Shown in pieces: positions 9,429 through 18,638 of a stretch of DNA of 42,090 nt. Numbering within the stretch: the first letter of the stretch is position 1; each line of letters begins with the position of its first letter. The notes under the pieces were generated by a model. It saw nothing but the letters and a program-made list of their open reading frames with translations, ran no database searches and was not told the DNA's origin. Source of the DNA: Candidatus Acidiferrales bacterium (GTDB taxonomy: Bacteria; Bacteroidota; Ignavibacteria; Kryptoniales; JAKASW01); the NCBI GenBank assembly GCA_035515795.1, contig DATJAY010000006.1, positions 1-42,090 of the forward strand, read 5' to 3'. The translations under genes were made by a program, and so were the position numbers.

Positions 9429-10448
9429 ATGACAAAGATGGATGGAACGCCGACGATTCACGACGTGGCTCGAGAGGCGAATGTTTCTGTTATGACGGTC
9501 TCGAGGTCGCTTAACGAGCCGGAAAAAGTTGCCTCGAAAACTCTCAAGAGAATCAAACAAGTAATAGATGAACTCGGTTACCAACCGAGCCATGTGGCAC
9601 GTTCGCTCGTCAAGAGGAAAACCAATACCATCGGCATAGTCATGCCGGACATAAGGAATACTTTTTTTAACAGTTGGTTCCGTTCAGTCGAGGATTATGC
9701 GAACAAGCTGGGCTATGCCACAATTCTTTTATGCAACACCGACGAAAATTCAGATAGCGAGATTAAGTTTATCAAGTCGTTCCAATCTCACAGGGTGGAT
9801 GGAATTATAATTGTACCTCACTCAGATGAGTCTATCAGATATCTGGCCGGTAGCGGAATGAATTTCGTCCTCGTTGACAGGATGTGCCCTGAGATCGAAT
9901 CGGATTTCGTGGTAACCGACCATTATGATGGGGCTTTTAGATTGACGAACTATCTTATCAGACTCGGCCACAAAAGAATCGGAGTACTAAGAGGAGCGGG
10001 GGTTCTCTTTCCCGACATGGAAAGGTACGCCGGATTTTACGACGCCATGAGAGCGAACAAGATTGCAGTTCCTCGCGATCTCATTCGCAATTGTGAATTC
10101 CATGAAGCAGAAGCTTATGATGTCGTTTTGGAAATGCTGGGCAGGAAGCATCGTCCGACTGCTCTTTTTTCATTCAACTGTCTGATGACTTCGGGTGCGA
10201 TCAGAGCCATACAAAAAATGAAGATAACAATCCCTGATGATATTTCATTGGCGGGTTATGACGAGATTTCAGGGTACGATATTTTTGAACCGAAAATCAC
10301 TCACGTTTTGCAGCCGATTGAGAAATTAGGACAGATCGCCGTAAAAGTGCTCGTAAGTAGGATCGAGTTCCCGGATCACGATAGAAAATGCAAGACATTT
10401 TTGAAACCGAAATTAATCATAGGTAACTCATGCGGGAGAATAGTGTAG
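9429..10448 (+). CDS. LacI-family transcriptional regulator
   Basis: The 339-residue protein has the LacI/GalR layout. The N-terminal helix-turn-helix (~8-30, TIHDVAREANVSVMTVSRSL) is followed by the hinge helix (HVARSLVKRKTNTIG, ~58-72) that inserts into the operator minor groove. A periplasmic-binding-protein-like effector domain (~70-335) has typical blocks such as GIVMPDIRNTFF, FQSHRVDGIIIVPHS, LIRLGHKRIGVLRGAG and ISLAGYDEISGYDIFEPKITHV. The effector is probably a sugar, but the sequence does not say which. It follows the exo-glycosidase operon after 215 bases and precedes a ROK regulator. Likely targets are the flanking operons, by analogy with other LacI regulators in sugar loci. The start lacks a clear ribosome-binding site; ATG 9438 is an alternative. 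Confidence 0.93.
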   Translation: MTKMDGTPTIHDVAREANVSVMTVSRSLNEPEKVASKTLKRIKQVIDELGYQPSHVARSLVKRKTNTIGIVMPDIRNTFFNSWFRSVEDYANKLGYATILLCNTDENSDSEIKFIKSFQSHRVDGIIIVPHSDESIRYLAGSGMNFVLVDRMCPEIESDFVVTDHYDGAFRLTNYLIRLGHKRIGVLRGAGVLFPDMERYAGFYDAMRANKIAVPRDLIRNCEFHEAEAYDVVLEMLGRKHRPTALFSFNCLMTSGAIRAIQKMKITIPDDISLAGYDEISGYDIFEPKITHVLQPIEKLGQIAVKVLVSRIEFPDHDRKCKTFLKPKLIIGNSCGRIV

Positions 10449-10542
10449 ATCTCCATGACACATGTTAGGTTTCTCAATCCGAATCGGGGGAATTGAATCA
10501 TGATCCGAATTTTTTTGTTGAAACTATACTTATTCCCGGTTA

Positions 10543-10571
10543 TTATTGTTTGAGCAAATATGCGTTATAAT
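10543..10571 (+). promoter_or_regulatory. Candidate sigma70-like promoter before the ROK regulator
   Basis: A perfect TATAAT lies at 10566-10571, with TTATTG 17 bases upstream (10543-10548), about 70 bases before the ROK gene's ATG. The -35 match is only partial. The assignment rests on the -10 box, the spacing and the intergenic position. Confidence 0.35.
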
Positions 10572-10641
10572 GAATATTCCTTCAAACGGTTCAATTTGGA
10601 AATCATATTCGTCATCATAATTCAGGTAGCAGGGGGGAAAA

Positions 10642-11847
10642 ATGCAGACTGGTGATCATAGGCTGCTCAAAAGCATAAACGTGCGTCTCGTTCTTAATCT
10701 GGTAAGATTGAATAAGGTTATATCGAGTTCAGACCTCGCCCGCATTACAGGCATGCAGCCTTCCACGATATTCAATATCTTGAGAGAGCTAACGGCAAAT
10801 TCCCACGTGCTGAATCTAGGAAAAGGAGATTCGACAGACAGGGGAGGGAAAAGGCCCTACCTATGGAGCTTAAATAAAGAAGCGGCCTATGCAATCGGTA
10901 TCGATATCGAAATCGGGCAGCTTACCACAGTCGTACTTGACTTTAGCTCGGAAATTGTTCACAAGAAGGTCAAGAAAATCGAAACTTCGGAGACCCTCAC
11001 TGAGCTGGTGCGTCAGATAGTCGAAGCAGTCGATGAGATCATTGTGGAGTCGCACATCGATTCGCACAAAATTCTTGGAGTGGGCGTTGCAGTTGCCGGC
11101 ATAGTGGACAGCGATGCCGGTGTAGTTGTTATGACCGACGTGCTGCCGGAAGTAAATGTCCCCATGCTTGAGGCTATGAAGGAAGTCTTCAAATTCCCTG
11201 TGTTCGTCGAAAACAACGCGAATGCTTCGGTAGTAGGTGAAAAGTGGATTGGTGTTGCGAGAGATAGCAAGAATTGCCTGAATGTATTAGTAGAATTTGA
11301 TAAAGGTGTCAGCGGTCTCGGCATTGGACTTTTACTGAATGAGGAATTGTATCGTGGCTCATCATACTCTGCGGGCGAGATAAATATTGCGATGCCGGAT
11401 TTGCATGAGGTTCTCCTGAACGTGAGGCCCCATCTTGCTGAGGGACAGGTGTTGAAGAAGTATGACGCTTCTCCGCAGGAACTTGAAATAAGTACGATGA
11501 TCGATGCTGCAAAACGAGACGATGAAGTTGCGATTTCTTTTTTTCAAAGGCTTGGCTACCAGATAGGAAAGAACATTAGCCGGGTAGTGGCCGCATTCAA
11601 CCCCGATATGCTTATCCTATCGGGTGACGTAGCTGAAGTGGGGGATCTGATGATTGCTCCAGTGAAAAGCGTCATAGATATGGATTTACTCTCAGTATCG
11701 AGCGAAGCATTAAAGACAGTCACGAGTTCGCAGGGGCATTACTCGGTTGCTATTGGAGCCGCGTCTTTAGTCTTAAGCGATTACTTTAAGGTTCCCAATG
11801 TCCGTCTGGTAAACGGCCGGGAAGACCTGGATGAAGTAGGCTCTTAG
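10642..11847 (+). CDS. ROK-family (NagC/Mlc/XylR-like) transcriptional repressor
   Basis: The 401-residue protein has an N-terminal winged helix (~10-75; ISSSDLARITGMQPSTIFNILREL) followed by a ROK sugar-kinase-like domain. Domain markers are AIGIDIEIGQLTTVVLD, GVGVAVAGIVDSDAGV, VFVENNANASVVGEKW and GLGIGLLLNEELYRGSSYSAGEI. Two catalytic features of ROK kinases are missing. The Asp of the usual NDANxA motif is Asn192, and the CxCGxxGCxE zinc motif after GEI is absent, which fits a pure regulator. GGGGGAAAA at about 10632-10640 precedes ATG 10642. Because ROK repressors such as NagC sense GlcNAc-6-phosphate, and the receptor and chitin genes follow directly, it is a good candidate controller of the GlcNAc/chitin part. 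That target set is inference. Confidence 0.88.
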   Translation: MQTGDHRLLKSINVRLVLNLVRLNKVISSSDLARITGMQPSTIFNILRELTANSHVLNLGKGDSTDRGGKRPYLWSLNKEAAYAIGIDIEIGQLTTVVLDFSSEIVHKKVKKIETSETLTELVRQIVEAVDEIIVESHIDSHKILGVGVAVAGIVDSDAGVVVMTDVLPEVNVPMLEAMKEVFKFPVFVENNANASVVGEKWIGVARDSKNCLNVLVEFDKGVSGLGIGLLLNEELYRGSSYSAGEINIAMPDLHEVLLNVRPHLAEGQVLKKYDASPQELEISTMIDAAKRDDEVAISFFQRLGYQIGKNISRVVAAFNPDMLILSGDVAEVGDLMIAPVKSVIDMDLLSVSSEALKTVTSSQGHYSVAIGAASLVLSDYFKVPNVRLVNGREDLDEVGS

Positions 11848-12057
11848 GTATATTCTGATTTTTTTCTTTGTCATTCACCCCTGAATTAACCCAGCCTTCA
11901 TTTGGAATAAAGATGGTATATTTTTGTTCCGAAAAAAGTCACGCCTGTTACCGCTAACATGCGCCGTGTCGTTGGGCCATGCCTCGTGTTGGCATCAAAA
12001 TGCGCGTTTTTTTGCGGGGTAATACCGGAAGAATATTTTGGCGATAGTATATTTTTC

Positions 12058-12086
12058 TTGACAATAAACAAACTACGCATTAACTT
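12058..12086 (+). promoter_or_regulatory. Candidate sigma70-like promoter for receptor 1
   Basis: TTGACA (12058-12063) is followed after exactly 17 bases by TAACTT (12081-12086). AGGAGG at 12121-12126 then precedes ATG 12136. This is the cleanest promoter-like arrangement in the window and would begin transcription of the chitin half. The rest of the 288-base gap after the ROK gene holds no coding signal; it is AT-rich with a G/C-bounded poly-T patch near 12005-12015. Confidence 0.5.
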
Positions 12087-12135
12087 GCATGAGTGATTAC
12101 GACAGCAGGCAATCATAAGTAGGAGGTTCCATCTC

Positions 12136-15096
12136 ATGACAATGATACAGCATCTAAGGTTGTTTCTCACTGTTCTCTTGAACGTTGTCTTAGTCTCATC
12201 TGCGATTTGTCAGACGGCAGGCAAGATTACTGGCAAAGTTCAAGACGCCGCCTCTGGTGATCCGCTGCCAGGTGCTAATGTCCTCCTTTTAGGAACGAGC
12301 ATGGGGGCGTCAACAGATCTGAACGGAAATTATCAGATACGTAATATTCCAGCGGGATCTTACTCCGTACGTGTGACATATATAGGCTACGACCCATTGA
12401 ATATTACCGTACAGATGGAGGGTGGATTGGACCTAGCTCAAAACTTCAAGCTGCAGGCAGTGGCGCTTAAAGGCCAAGAGGTCGTAGTCACGGCTCAGGC
12501 GAGCGGACAAAACGCAGCAATCAATCAGCAACTGTCCTCAATGCAGATTACGAACGTGGTTTCTGCTGCTCGGATTCAGGAACTCCCGGACGCCAACGCC
12601 GCCGAGTCAGTCGCAAGGCTCCCGGGTGTATCTGTCCTTAGAACAGGCGGAGAAGCGGATCAGGTGGTCATACGCGGGCTCGCGCCGAAGTATAATCAGA
12701 TTACAATTAATGGTGTCCAGATGGCTGGCTCAGACCCTAATGATAGAAGCGTGGATTTGAGCATGATATCTTCCTCGTCTCTTAACGGGGAAGAGGTAAC
12801 CAAAACAATTACGCCCGATGTGGACGCAAATGTCCTTGGAGGTGTCGTGAACTTTGACCTGCGGGAGGCTAGCACCGATAATCAAGGAATTCCAAAGTTT
12901 GGGCTCACCCTGCAGGGAGGTTATAATGGATTATCAGACGTGTATAACAGGCTGAACAATTACGTGTATGTTGGATCTGCGGACGACAGATTTCTTGACG
13001 GCCGGCTGGGTGTCTTCGCACAAGCATCGTATGAGAGAAGGAACCTCTCCGACAACGAATTGGGAGCAGCATATGGCAAGGGCGGCACAGACCCCAATCC
13101 TTATCTGGATACCGATATCTTTATGACACAGAGTGTGACCATCGATGATGTTACTAGAGACAGGCGTCGGGGAAACGGCGTCCTGACTGTCGACTACGAT
13201 CTCCCTGAAGGGAAGATAATTCTCTCCAACTTCGTCAGCAGTGGCGTCACAGTTACGGATAATCGTCAACAATTTTATAATGTGGAAGTCGGGCCCGTCC
13301 AGGATTTCAATGCTATTAGAACGAATAGTACTTTGAATACAGTCACCAATCTTCTCACCGTCGAACATCAGGCAGGGCTTTTCCACGTGAAGGCTACTCT
13401 CTCTCACGCTTATTCAGAAACGCGAGATCCTGGTGATTGGCAGGTCAACTTCATTAATGGTACTGATGGCACGCCCAGTTCACTTCTGCTTGGAACTAAC
13501 GTCGATCCAAAAGACATAGTAAAATCTGCCAACAACGCTCTTGGAGGCGATACCACTAGATTGTACACCGTCCAAACTCAATACACTTTTACACGGGAGC
13601 GGAACTACACGGCCGCTCTAGATCTAGACACGCATGTGAGGTTCTCTGACGATATCACGTCGGTTTTTAAGGTCGGCGGCAAGTTCCAGTATCAGGCGCG
13701 CTCTTACAACACTGATTACATCGACGGGGAGTCATTCACTTACGCGAGCGGAGCGGGTATAGTGGATTCCCTGAAATCATCGTTCCCCTCACTGCAAACA
13801 ACTTCCGACGGCAACTCCATTCGGATGGCGGGGCCTGTCTTAGATCCAAATTACAATTACGGGACGTTCCTTGGCGGCGATTACCAGATGGTTCACTCCC
13901 TCAACTTCAACTTCCTGCAATCTATGGTTAATTACTTGAACGGCCATCTGAAACAAATCGGCCAAAACATCAATTACAACTATGATATCGGTAATTCTGA
14001 ACAAAGTGATTATTCAGGACAGGAGGAGATAAGTGCAGCCTACGCAATGGCAACCGTGAACCTAGGGCCAACCCTTTCTGTCATACCAGGCGTTCGATGG
14101 CAGCAACTCAGAACAGATTACGTGGCGCTACAGGGAGCAAGAGGCCCGAATCCCTATAGCCAGTACACCAGCAGGCCGGACACTGTTATCGCTTACCACC
14201 CTTATTGGCTCCCCGATGCGCTTCTTCGATATAGGCCGTTCGATTGGCTGGATGTGCGCCTTGCTTACACAAACACCGTGTCATACCCGGACTATGCAGC
14301 CCTTGCTCCCATCATAGTTGTTAACCAGACGGCAAACACTATCCAATGGAACGGATTTAATCTTAATCCCCAGCGATCCACGAATTACGATGTCGAACTT
14401 TCCTTGTATAATAATACAATCGGACTATTTACTGCGGGAGGATTCCTGAAGCAGATAACAGACTTGATCTATCAGTACCAATTTAAACCTAATACAGTGG
14501 CCATGCTGGCCCAGTATTACCCCGCGTGGCTTCCCCGTCCGACAGCAATAGGTCCCACCGTTTCGGAGTACGTGAACAACCCATACAGGGTCAACGATTA
14601 CGGGATGGAGCTTGAGTGGCAAACGCATTTCTGGTATTTGCCCGGCCCCCTTACGGGACTTGTGTTGAATGTAAATTTCACTCACATCTTCTCAAAAGCC
14701 TCATATCCGGCATCCTATACCACAAACATCCGGACCGGAGCTTTTGTGGATACGTCATACTATGCACCTCTTCTCTATCAGCCCGATGATATTCTCAACC
14801 TGACGATTGGGTACGACTTCATGGGATTCTCCATCCGTGTATCTTCTATCTATTCATCCAAAATTTTTACTCAACCTGAACTTGAACCGGTCCTGAGGGC
14901 GTACACTTCTGCGTACAGCCGGTGGGATATCGCAGCGAAGCAGGATTTGCCTTTTCCGGGACTGCAAATGTATTGCAGTCTAGATAATGTCAATGGTGCG
15001 AACGATGTCAGTGAGATTTCTTCCCCGATAGCTGTGCCACAAAGTGAACAAAGCTACGGCTACAGGGCGGAACTGGGACTTCGCTACAAATTTTAA
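12136..15096 (+). CDS. TonB-dependent outer-membrane receptor, SusC/Xanth-Caul type, copy 1
   Basis: The 986-residue receptor should import an oligosaccharide across the outer membrane using TonB energy. In order: signal peptide (to ~26, ending AICQ), a carboxypeptidase-regulatory-like beta domain (~30-115, SGDPLPGANVLLLGTSMGA), a TonB-box-like EVVVTAQ, the plug (~120-235; LPDANAAESVARLPGVSVLR, VVIRGLAPKYNQITINGV) and a 22-strand-type barrel ending in Phe (YKF). The plug wording resembles the TonB-dependent receptor class of Caulobacter and Xanthomonas, some members of which take up chito-oligosaccharides. AGGAGG lies nine bases before the start. A T9SS-sorted beta-helix gene follows after 202 bases; no SusD gene is present. 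The substrate, probably chitin fragments, is inferred from neighbours. Confidence 0.92.
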   Translation: MTMIQHLRLFLTVLLNVVLVSSAICQTAGKITGKVQDAASGDPLPGANVLLLGTSMGASTDLNGNYQIRNIPAGSYSVRVTYIGYDPLNITVQMEGGLDLAQNFKLQAVALKGQEVVVTAQASGQNAAINQQLSSMQITNVVSAARIQELPDANAAESVARLPGVSVLRTGGEADQVVIRGLAPKYNQITINGVQMAGSDPNDRSVDLSMISSSSLNGEEVTKTITPDVDANVLGGVVNFDLREASTDNQGIPKFGLTLQGGYNGLSDVYNRLNNYVYVGSADDRFLDGRLGVFAQASYERRNLSDNELGAAYGKGGTDPNPYLDTDIFMTQSVTIDDVTRDRRRGNGVLTVDYDLPEGKIILSNFVSSGVTVTDNRQQFYNVEVGPVQDFNAIRTNSTLNTVTNLLTVEHQAGLFHVKATLSHAYSETRDPGDWQVNFINGTDGTPSSLLLGTNVDPKDIVKSANNALGGDTTRLYTVQTQYTFTRERNYTAALDLDTHVRFSDDITSVFKVGGKFQYQARSYNTDYIDGESFTYASGAGIVDSLKSSFPSLQTTSDGNSIRMAGPVLDPNYNYGTFLGGDYQMVHSLNFNFLQSMVNYLNGHLKQIGQNINYNYDIGNSEQSDYSGQEEISAAYAMATVNLGPTLSVIPGVRWQQLRTDYVALQGARGPNPYSQYTSRPDTVIAYHPYWLPDALLRYRPFDWLDVRLAYTNTVSYPDYAALAPIIVVNQTANTIQWNGFNLNPQRSTNYDVELSLYNNTIGLFTAGGFLKQITDLIYQYQFKPNTVAMLAQYYPAWLPRPTAIGPTVSEYVNNPYRVNDYGMELEWQTHFWYLPGPLTGLVLNVNFTHIFSKASYPASYTTNIRTGAFVDTSYYAPLLYQPDDILNLTIGYDFMGFSIRVSSIYSSKIFTQPELEPVLRAYTSAYSRWDIAAKQDLPFPGLQMYCSLDNVNGANDVSEISSPIAVPQSEQSYGYRAELGLRYKF

Positions 15097-15226
15097 ACAA
15101 GATGCGAAAGCAGATCTATGTTTTTATTTGGAGTGTTCAATGTAAGCTTAGTGGGATCACAAAATCACCGTTCGGCGATCGAAAGGAGGCGGTACGAGGC
15201 ACGAATGATTTTTTTCCGAAGTATTA

Positions 15227-15257
15227 CCATTTTCGAAAATGGCATGAACGAAAATGG
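15227..15257 (+). promoter_or_regulatory. Palindrome plus repeated half-site, candidate operator
   Basis: CCATTTTCGAAAATGG at 15227-15242 is a perfect 16-base palindrome with a central CG, the style bound by LacI-family dimers. Its half CGAAAATGG recurs at 15249-15257. It lies between receptor 1 and its beta-helix partner, 42-72 bases before that gene's start. It could instead act as a small RNA hairpin between the two genes. Confidence 0.4.
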
Positions 15258-15298
15258 GAACTTAACAATAAAACCTAATCCATTAAAGGAGAAACAGG

Positions 15299-17050
15299 AT
15301 GAAACGATTTACCTACTTAGCACTCTTCTTGGTGCTGGGAGTTCTATTTACCTTGCGGGGTCAGTCCTTCGCGCAGGGTAATGATACGCTCGTCATTTAT
15401 GCGACGCCGATAACAATCTCACTTGACAGTGTCATCAACCATGATCAAGCTCAGGCCACCCATCATCACGTGTATGTTCTGGCCTCAGCGGACACTCCGT
15501 ACGCATTTGTAAGCGGCGTAGTTGTGAATGATAACGTCACAATTGTCGGCAAGTTGGGAACAAACGGAAGGCCTCCATGTGTTGAACCTGATCCGTCGAC
15601 GTCCCTCCCCACTGCGCACGACCATCTGTTTACCTTCACCAAGAACGGATCGGTAGTGATCCTCAAGAACCTTTACCTTCTCGGCATCGCCACCGACGGC
15701 TCGATCAATGAGGGCGACGGTTTTGGAGTTACTGTGAATGGAGATAGCATACACCTTATCGTGAACAACGTTGTGTTTGAACAGTGGAGCCAGTTTGCAA
15801 TCAACTACTCCGGAAACTGGGATAAGCTCACCATCACCAATACTGAATTCAGAAATCTGGTCAATCCCGGGAGCGATTACACCGGCGAGGCGATCAGGTT
15901 TAGAAATGACCTCAACCGCGACCCGCAAGACTCTGTCGTCATTAAAGACTGCACCTTCTTGGGGATCAACGGATATGTGGCTTGCGTCGGAGTCACCGGG
16001 TACATCCGCCTTATCGACTTCGAACATAACACTGTCGTCGGTGTTTATAAGAACCCGTTCTTTTCGATGAACGCCACAAACTGGATCAACCAGCACAATA
16101 TATACTATGCTGCTTATGCTGGTGGCATGGCAAATGGCGAATATCCCTGGTGGGATCGCATTTGGGCACCTGGCGCAGGCGCGGTCATAGATCTCGATAC
16201 ACTGAACAAACCGATAGCGGGCGCATTTGGAATAGACACCTCGGCCTCAAATTGGGTCTCAGTTGCCGAGGCGGCCAGAAACATCCAGATTAGTGACAAT
16301 ATCTACTTCATGCCGGCATCTATTACCAGCTACGTTACGGCGTGGGATGACACTGCTCATGGATTGGACAGCATCTACACCTGCGGATGGATTAATGCCT
16401 ACACAGAAGCGATGTTTGCCAACCACTCTAATTTCCATGCAAATGGGAACCTCGTCGGAACCGACCCGGGTTATGGCGCGGGAATCATCGCGATGATAGG
16501 CGCGACCGGAACGACGGTTCCATCAGGTGATGGCATCGGATTACTGCCGTGGCTGATGGAGTCGAGAACTAGCGGCGATGTGGCAACCCAATTCTGGGGA
16601 TACCAGCAGGCGATACCGGACTTCTCTAGCGGAAATTGGGAACCGACATGGCCCTTGCCCGAGGCAACCTCGAATGATCTGAAGTACTCCGCCTCGCTTA
16701 CGGCAACCGACGGGCAGTACTATGGTGATACGAGATGGTTTGGTGTACCGCTTGGAGTTAAGCCGCTGCCACAATCTGTCCCTGCCGAGTTCCAATTGAG
16801 CAATAACTATCCGAACCCGTTCAACCCATCTACGAACATCAGCTTCACAGTTGACAATAATGGGCCGGCCAGTCTGAAGATTTACAATCTGCTTGGTCAG
16901 CTGGTGATGACGGTGTACGAGGGGAATGCTCAAGTGCATCAAGCATACAGTTTCAATGTAAACATGGATCGCTTTGCGAGCGGAGTGTATTTCTACACGC
17001 TACAGCAGGCAAGCAATTCAATCACTAAGAAGTTGCTTCTCCTTAAGTGA
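15299..17050 (+). CDS. T9SS-sorted parallel beta-helix surface protein, partner of receptor 1
   Basis: The 583-residue protein has a signal peptide (to ~26, SFAQG) and a body of short repeating strands rich in Asn, Val, Ile and Thr (TITNTEFRNLVN, VVIKDCTFLGING, IDFEHNTVVG, ISDNIYF). This is the pattern of a right-handed parallel beta-helix (pectate-lyase-like fold). A motif WPLPEATSNDLKYS...YGDTRWFG follows, then a type A T9SS sorting domain (~497-583; LSNNYPNPFNPSTNISF to the terminal KKLLLLK). AAAGGAGA lies before ATG 15299. It is probably exported through T9SS and held at the surface next to receptor 1, to bind or cut the receptor's ligand. No lyase active-site pattern is convincing, so a binding role is favoured. 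It belongs to a three-member family in this window. Confidence 0.85.
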   Translation: MKRFTYLALFLVLGVLFTLRGQSFAQGNDTLVIYATPITISLDSVINHDQAQATHHHVYVLASADTPYAFVSGVVVNDNVTIVGKLGTNGRPPCVEPDPSTSLPTAHDHLFTFTKNGSVVILKNLYLLGIATDGSINEGDGFGVTVNGDSIHLIVNNVVFEQWSQFAINYSGNWDKLTITNTEFRNLVNPGSDYTGEAIRFRNDLNRDPQDSVVIKDCTFLGINGYVACVGVTGYIRLIDFEHNTVVGVYKNPFFSMNATNWINQHNIYYAAYAGGMANGEYPWWDRIWAPGAGAVIDLDTLNKPIAGAFGIDTSASNWVSVAEAARNIQISDNIYFMPASITSYVTAWDDTAHGLDSIYTCGWINAYTEAMFANHSNFHANGNLVGTDPGYGAGIIAMIGATGTTVPSGDGIGLLPWLMESRTSGDVATQFWGYQQAIPDFSSGNWEPTWPLPEATSNDLKYSASLTATDGQYYGDTRWFGVPLGVKPLPQSVPAEFQLSNNYPNPFNPSTNISFTVDNNGPASLKIYNLLGQLVMTVYEGNAQVHQAYSFNVNMDRFASGVYFYTLQQASNSITKKLLLLK

Positions 17051-17057
17051 TAAATCA

Positions 17058-17101
17058 TTTGGGGACTGCATTTCCGATCTTATCGGGATGCAGTCTCCAA
17101 A
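17058..17101 (+). terminator. Hairpin terminator after beta-helix gene 1
   Basis: TTTGGGGACTGCAT (17058-17071) pairs with ATGCAGTCTCCAAA (17088-17101) with one mismatch, and the inner TCCGAT/ATCGGG extends the stem. The stem is followed by GAGTTTTACATTTT. It starts seven bases after the stop codon. Confidence 0.7.
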
Positions 17102-17165
17102 GAGTTTTACATTTTATCATACGCTGAATGACAGAACTTTTAATTTGAAAACTATTCTTGTGCCG

Positions 17166-18557
17166 ATGAGACAATTTTTGCAGAAAATCATCACTTGCTC
17201 ATCAGTTTACGCCGCCATAACCGTTTGCATTTTTGGAAGTGCAACGTACGCCAGCGTAAAGGTTGTCGGATATTACACATCATGGAACGCTTCTACTCTA
17301 CCATTTGACAAAATTGAATATTCAAATCTTACACACATTATAATTGCTTTTGGAACTCCCAATGCGGATGGTTCCATCAGCTTAGACACCGGGATACCAT
17401 TTCCGCAATTAGTTAGCGCTGCTCATTCAGCCGGCACAAAAGTTCTTATCTCTCTCGGGGGCGCGGGCAGCGGGACGAGTTTTTCTTCAGCCACCAAGGA
17501 TTCGGCCTTGCGGGCATCTCTTATCAAGAATGTCGTGAGTTTTCTGCAAGAAAATAATTATGACGGTGTAGACATCGATTGGGAAACTCCATCGGATTCA
17601 GCCGAAACCGCGCAACTAACTTCACTTATCAAGGAAATGCGGGCTGAGTTTACCCAGGTAGATTCTTCCTGGTTGATCACAATGGCAATCCCCGCCGGAA
17701 GTTACGGCGGCCAGTATATCGACATCAGAGGCCTTGTTGGTCTAGTCGATTGGTTCAACGTAATGTGCTATGACTTTGTAGGATCATGGTCGACATACGC
17801 CGGACATAACTCGCCCCTTTACCAAGCGCAAAATGATCCAAACCAGGCTGGCTCTGATTCAACCGCTGTGGTGTACTGGGTTTCAAGAGGATCGAGACAA
17901 ATAAGTATACCGAGAAATAAATTGATACTAGGAATTCCTTTCTACTCTGTTCAGTTCAATGCCGCTGATTTGTATCAAAAGTTGACGAACACGACGACTT
18001 CAAATCCGTACTACGCGGATGTAATGAATGATCTCATCTCAGGATGGACTTACCATTGGGATAACATTTGCCAGGTACCCTATTTGACTAATATCGGTTC
18101 TGGTCAGTTTATTACCTTCGAAGATACGAATTCAGTTAAGCTGAAAGTTGAATATGCGCTGAGGCAGCAACTGGGTGGAATAATGATTTGGGAGCTTAGT
18201 CAAGATTTATATAATGGCAGCCAGTCTTTGCTTGAGACGATCGGCGGCACCGTAAGAGAGCTCACTTCGATTTCGCCAAGATCAACAGTCGCTTCCGATT
18301 ACAGATTGTATGAAAACTATCCGAATCCCTTCAACCCAACGACGTCAATTATCTATCAGCTTTCCTCAAGCAGCTCCGTGACGCTGAAAGTCTACGATGT
18401 TCTTGGACGGGAAGTTAAAATTTTGGTAAATGAGGTTGAAGAGCCCGGAAGATATCGAGTTGAGTTTGATGCGAGCAATCTTTCCGGCGGGACATACTTT
18501 TATCGTTTGATGGCGGGAGATTTTTCGCAAACAAAAAAAATGTTACTGCTTAAGTAG
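17166..18557 (+). CDS. GH18 chitinase with T9SS sorting domain
   Basis: I start the protein at ATG 17166 (463 residues), where a signal-peptide-like hydrophobic segment ends in ATYAS. The frame is open back to 16974, but that stretch overlaps the previous gene and its terminator. The GH18 barrel (~30-355) shows VVGYYTSWN, KVLISLGGAGSG and the signature YDGVDIDWETPSD with catalytic Glu140, then NVMCYDFVGSW and GGIMIWELSQD. The last ~88 residues are a type A T9SS sorting domain (YENYPNPFNPTTS to KKMLLLK). It should cut chitin outside the cell and stay surface-attached or be released. No strong ribosome site precedes it. It leads the chitin-catabolic genes lying between receptor pairs 1 and 2. 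Confidence 0.92.
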   Translation: MRQFLQKIITCSSVYAAITVCIFGSATYASVKVVGYYTSWNASTLPFDKIEYSNLTHIIIAFGTPNADGSISLDTGIPFPQLVSAAHSAGTKVLISLGGAGSGTSFSSATKDSALRASLIKNVVSFLQENNYDGVDIDWETPSDSAETAQLTSLIKEMRAEFTQVDSSWLITMAIPAGSYGGQYIDIRGLVGLVDWFNVMCYDFVGSWSTYAGHNSPLYQAQNDPNQAGSDSTAVVYWVSRGSRQISIPRNKLILGIPFYSVQFNAADLYQKLTNTTTSNPYYADVMNDLISGWTYHWDNICQVPYLTNIGSGQFITFEDTNSVKLKVEYALRQQLGGIMIWELSQDLYNGSQSLLETIGGTVRELTSISPRSTVASDYRLYENYPNPFNPTTSIIYQLSSSSSVTLKVYDVLGREVKILVNEVEEPGRYRVEFDASNLSGGTYFYRLMAGDFSQTKKMLLLK

Positions 18558-18581
18558 TATTAAAAAATAGTTGGAGAAAAA

Positions 18582-18638
18582 ATGCCAGGAGAACAAAATA
18601 TTATGACCTTCGATTTCTTTGGCGCATATCATGGCTGA
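18582..18638 (+). CDS. Possible 18-codon leader peptide overlapping the permease start
   Basis: ATG 18582 has GGAG five bases upstream (18573-18576) and opens a short frame (MPGEQNIMTFDFFGAYHG) whose TGA (18636-18638) overlaps the first codons of the permease gene. The permease ATG at 18631 has no ribosome site of its own, so this leader may deliver ribosomes by coupling. It may equally be chance. Confidence 0.3.
   Translation: MPGEQNIMTFDFFGAYHG

Noticed and set aside
15118-15381. 87-codon frame overlapping the start of beta-helix gene 1
   Set aside because: It covers a regulatory-looking gap and the ribosome site of a well-supported gene, and its sequence is not protein-like.
16974-17165. 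N-terminal extension of the first GH18 gene
   Set aside because: It would overlap the end of the beta-helix gene and read through its terminator; the signal peptide begins only at 17166.
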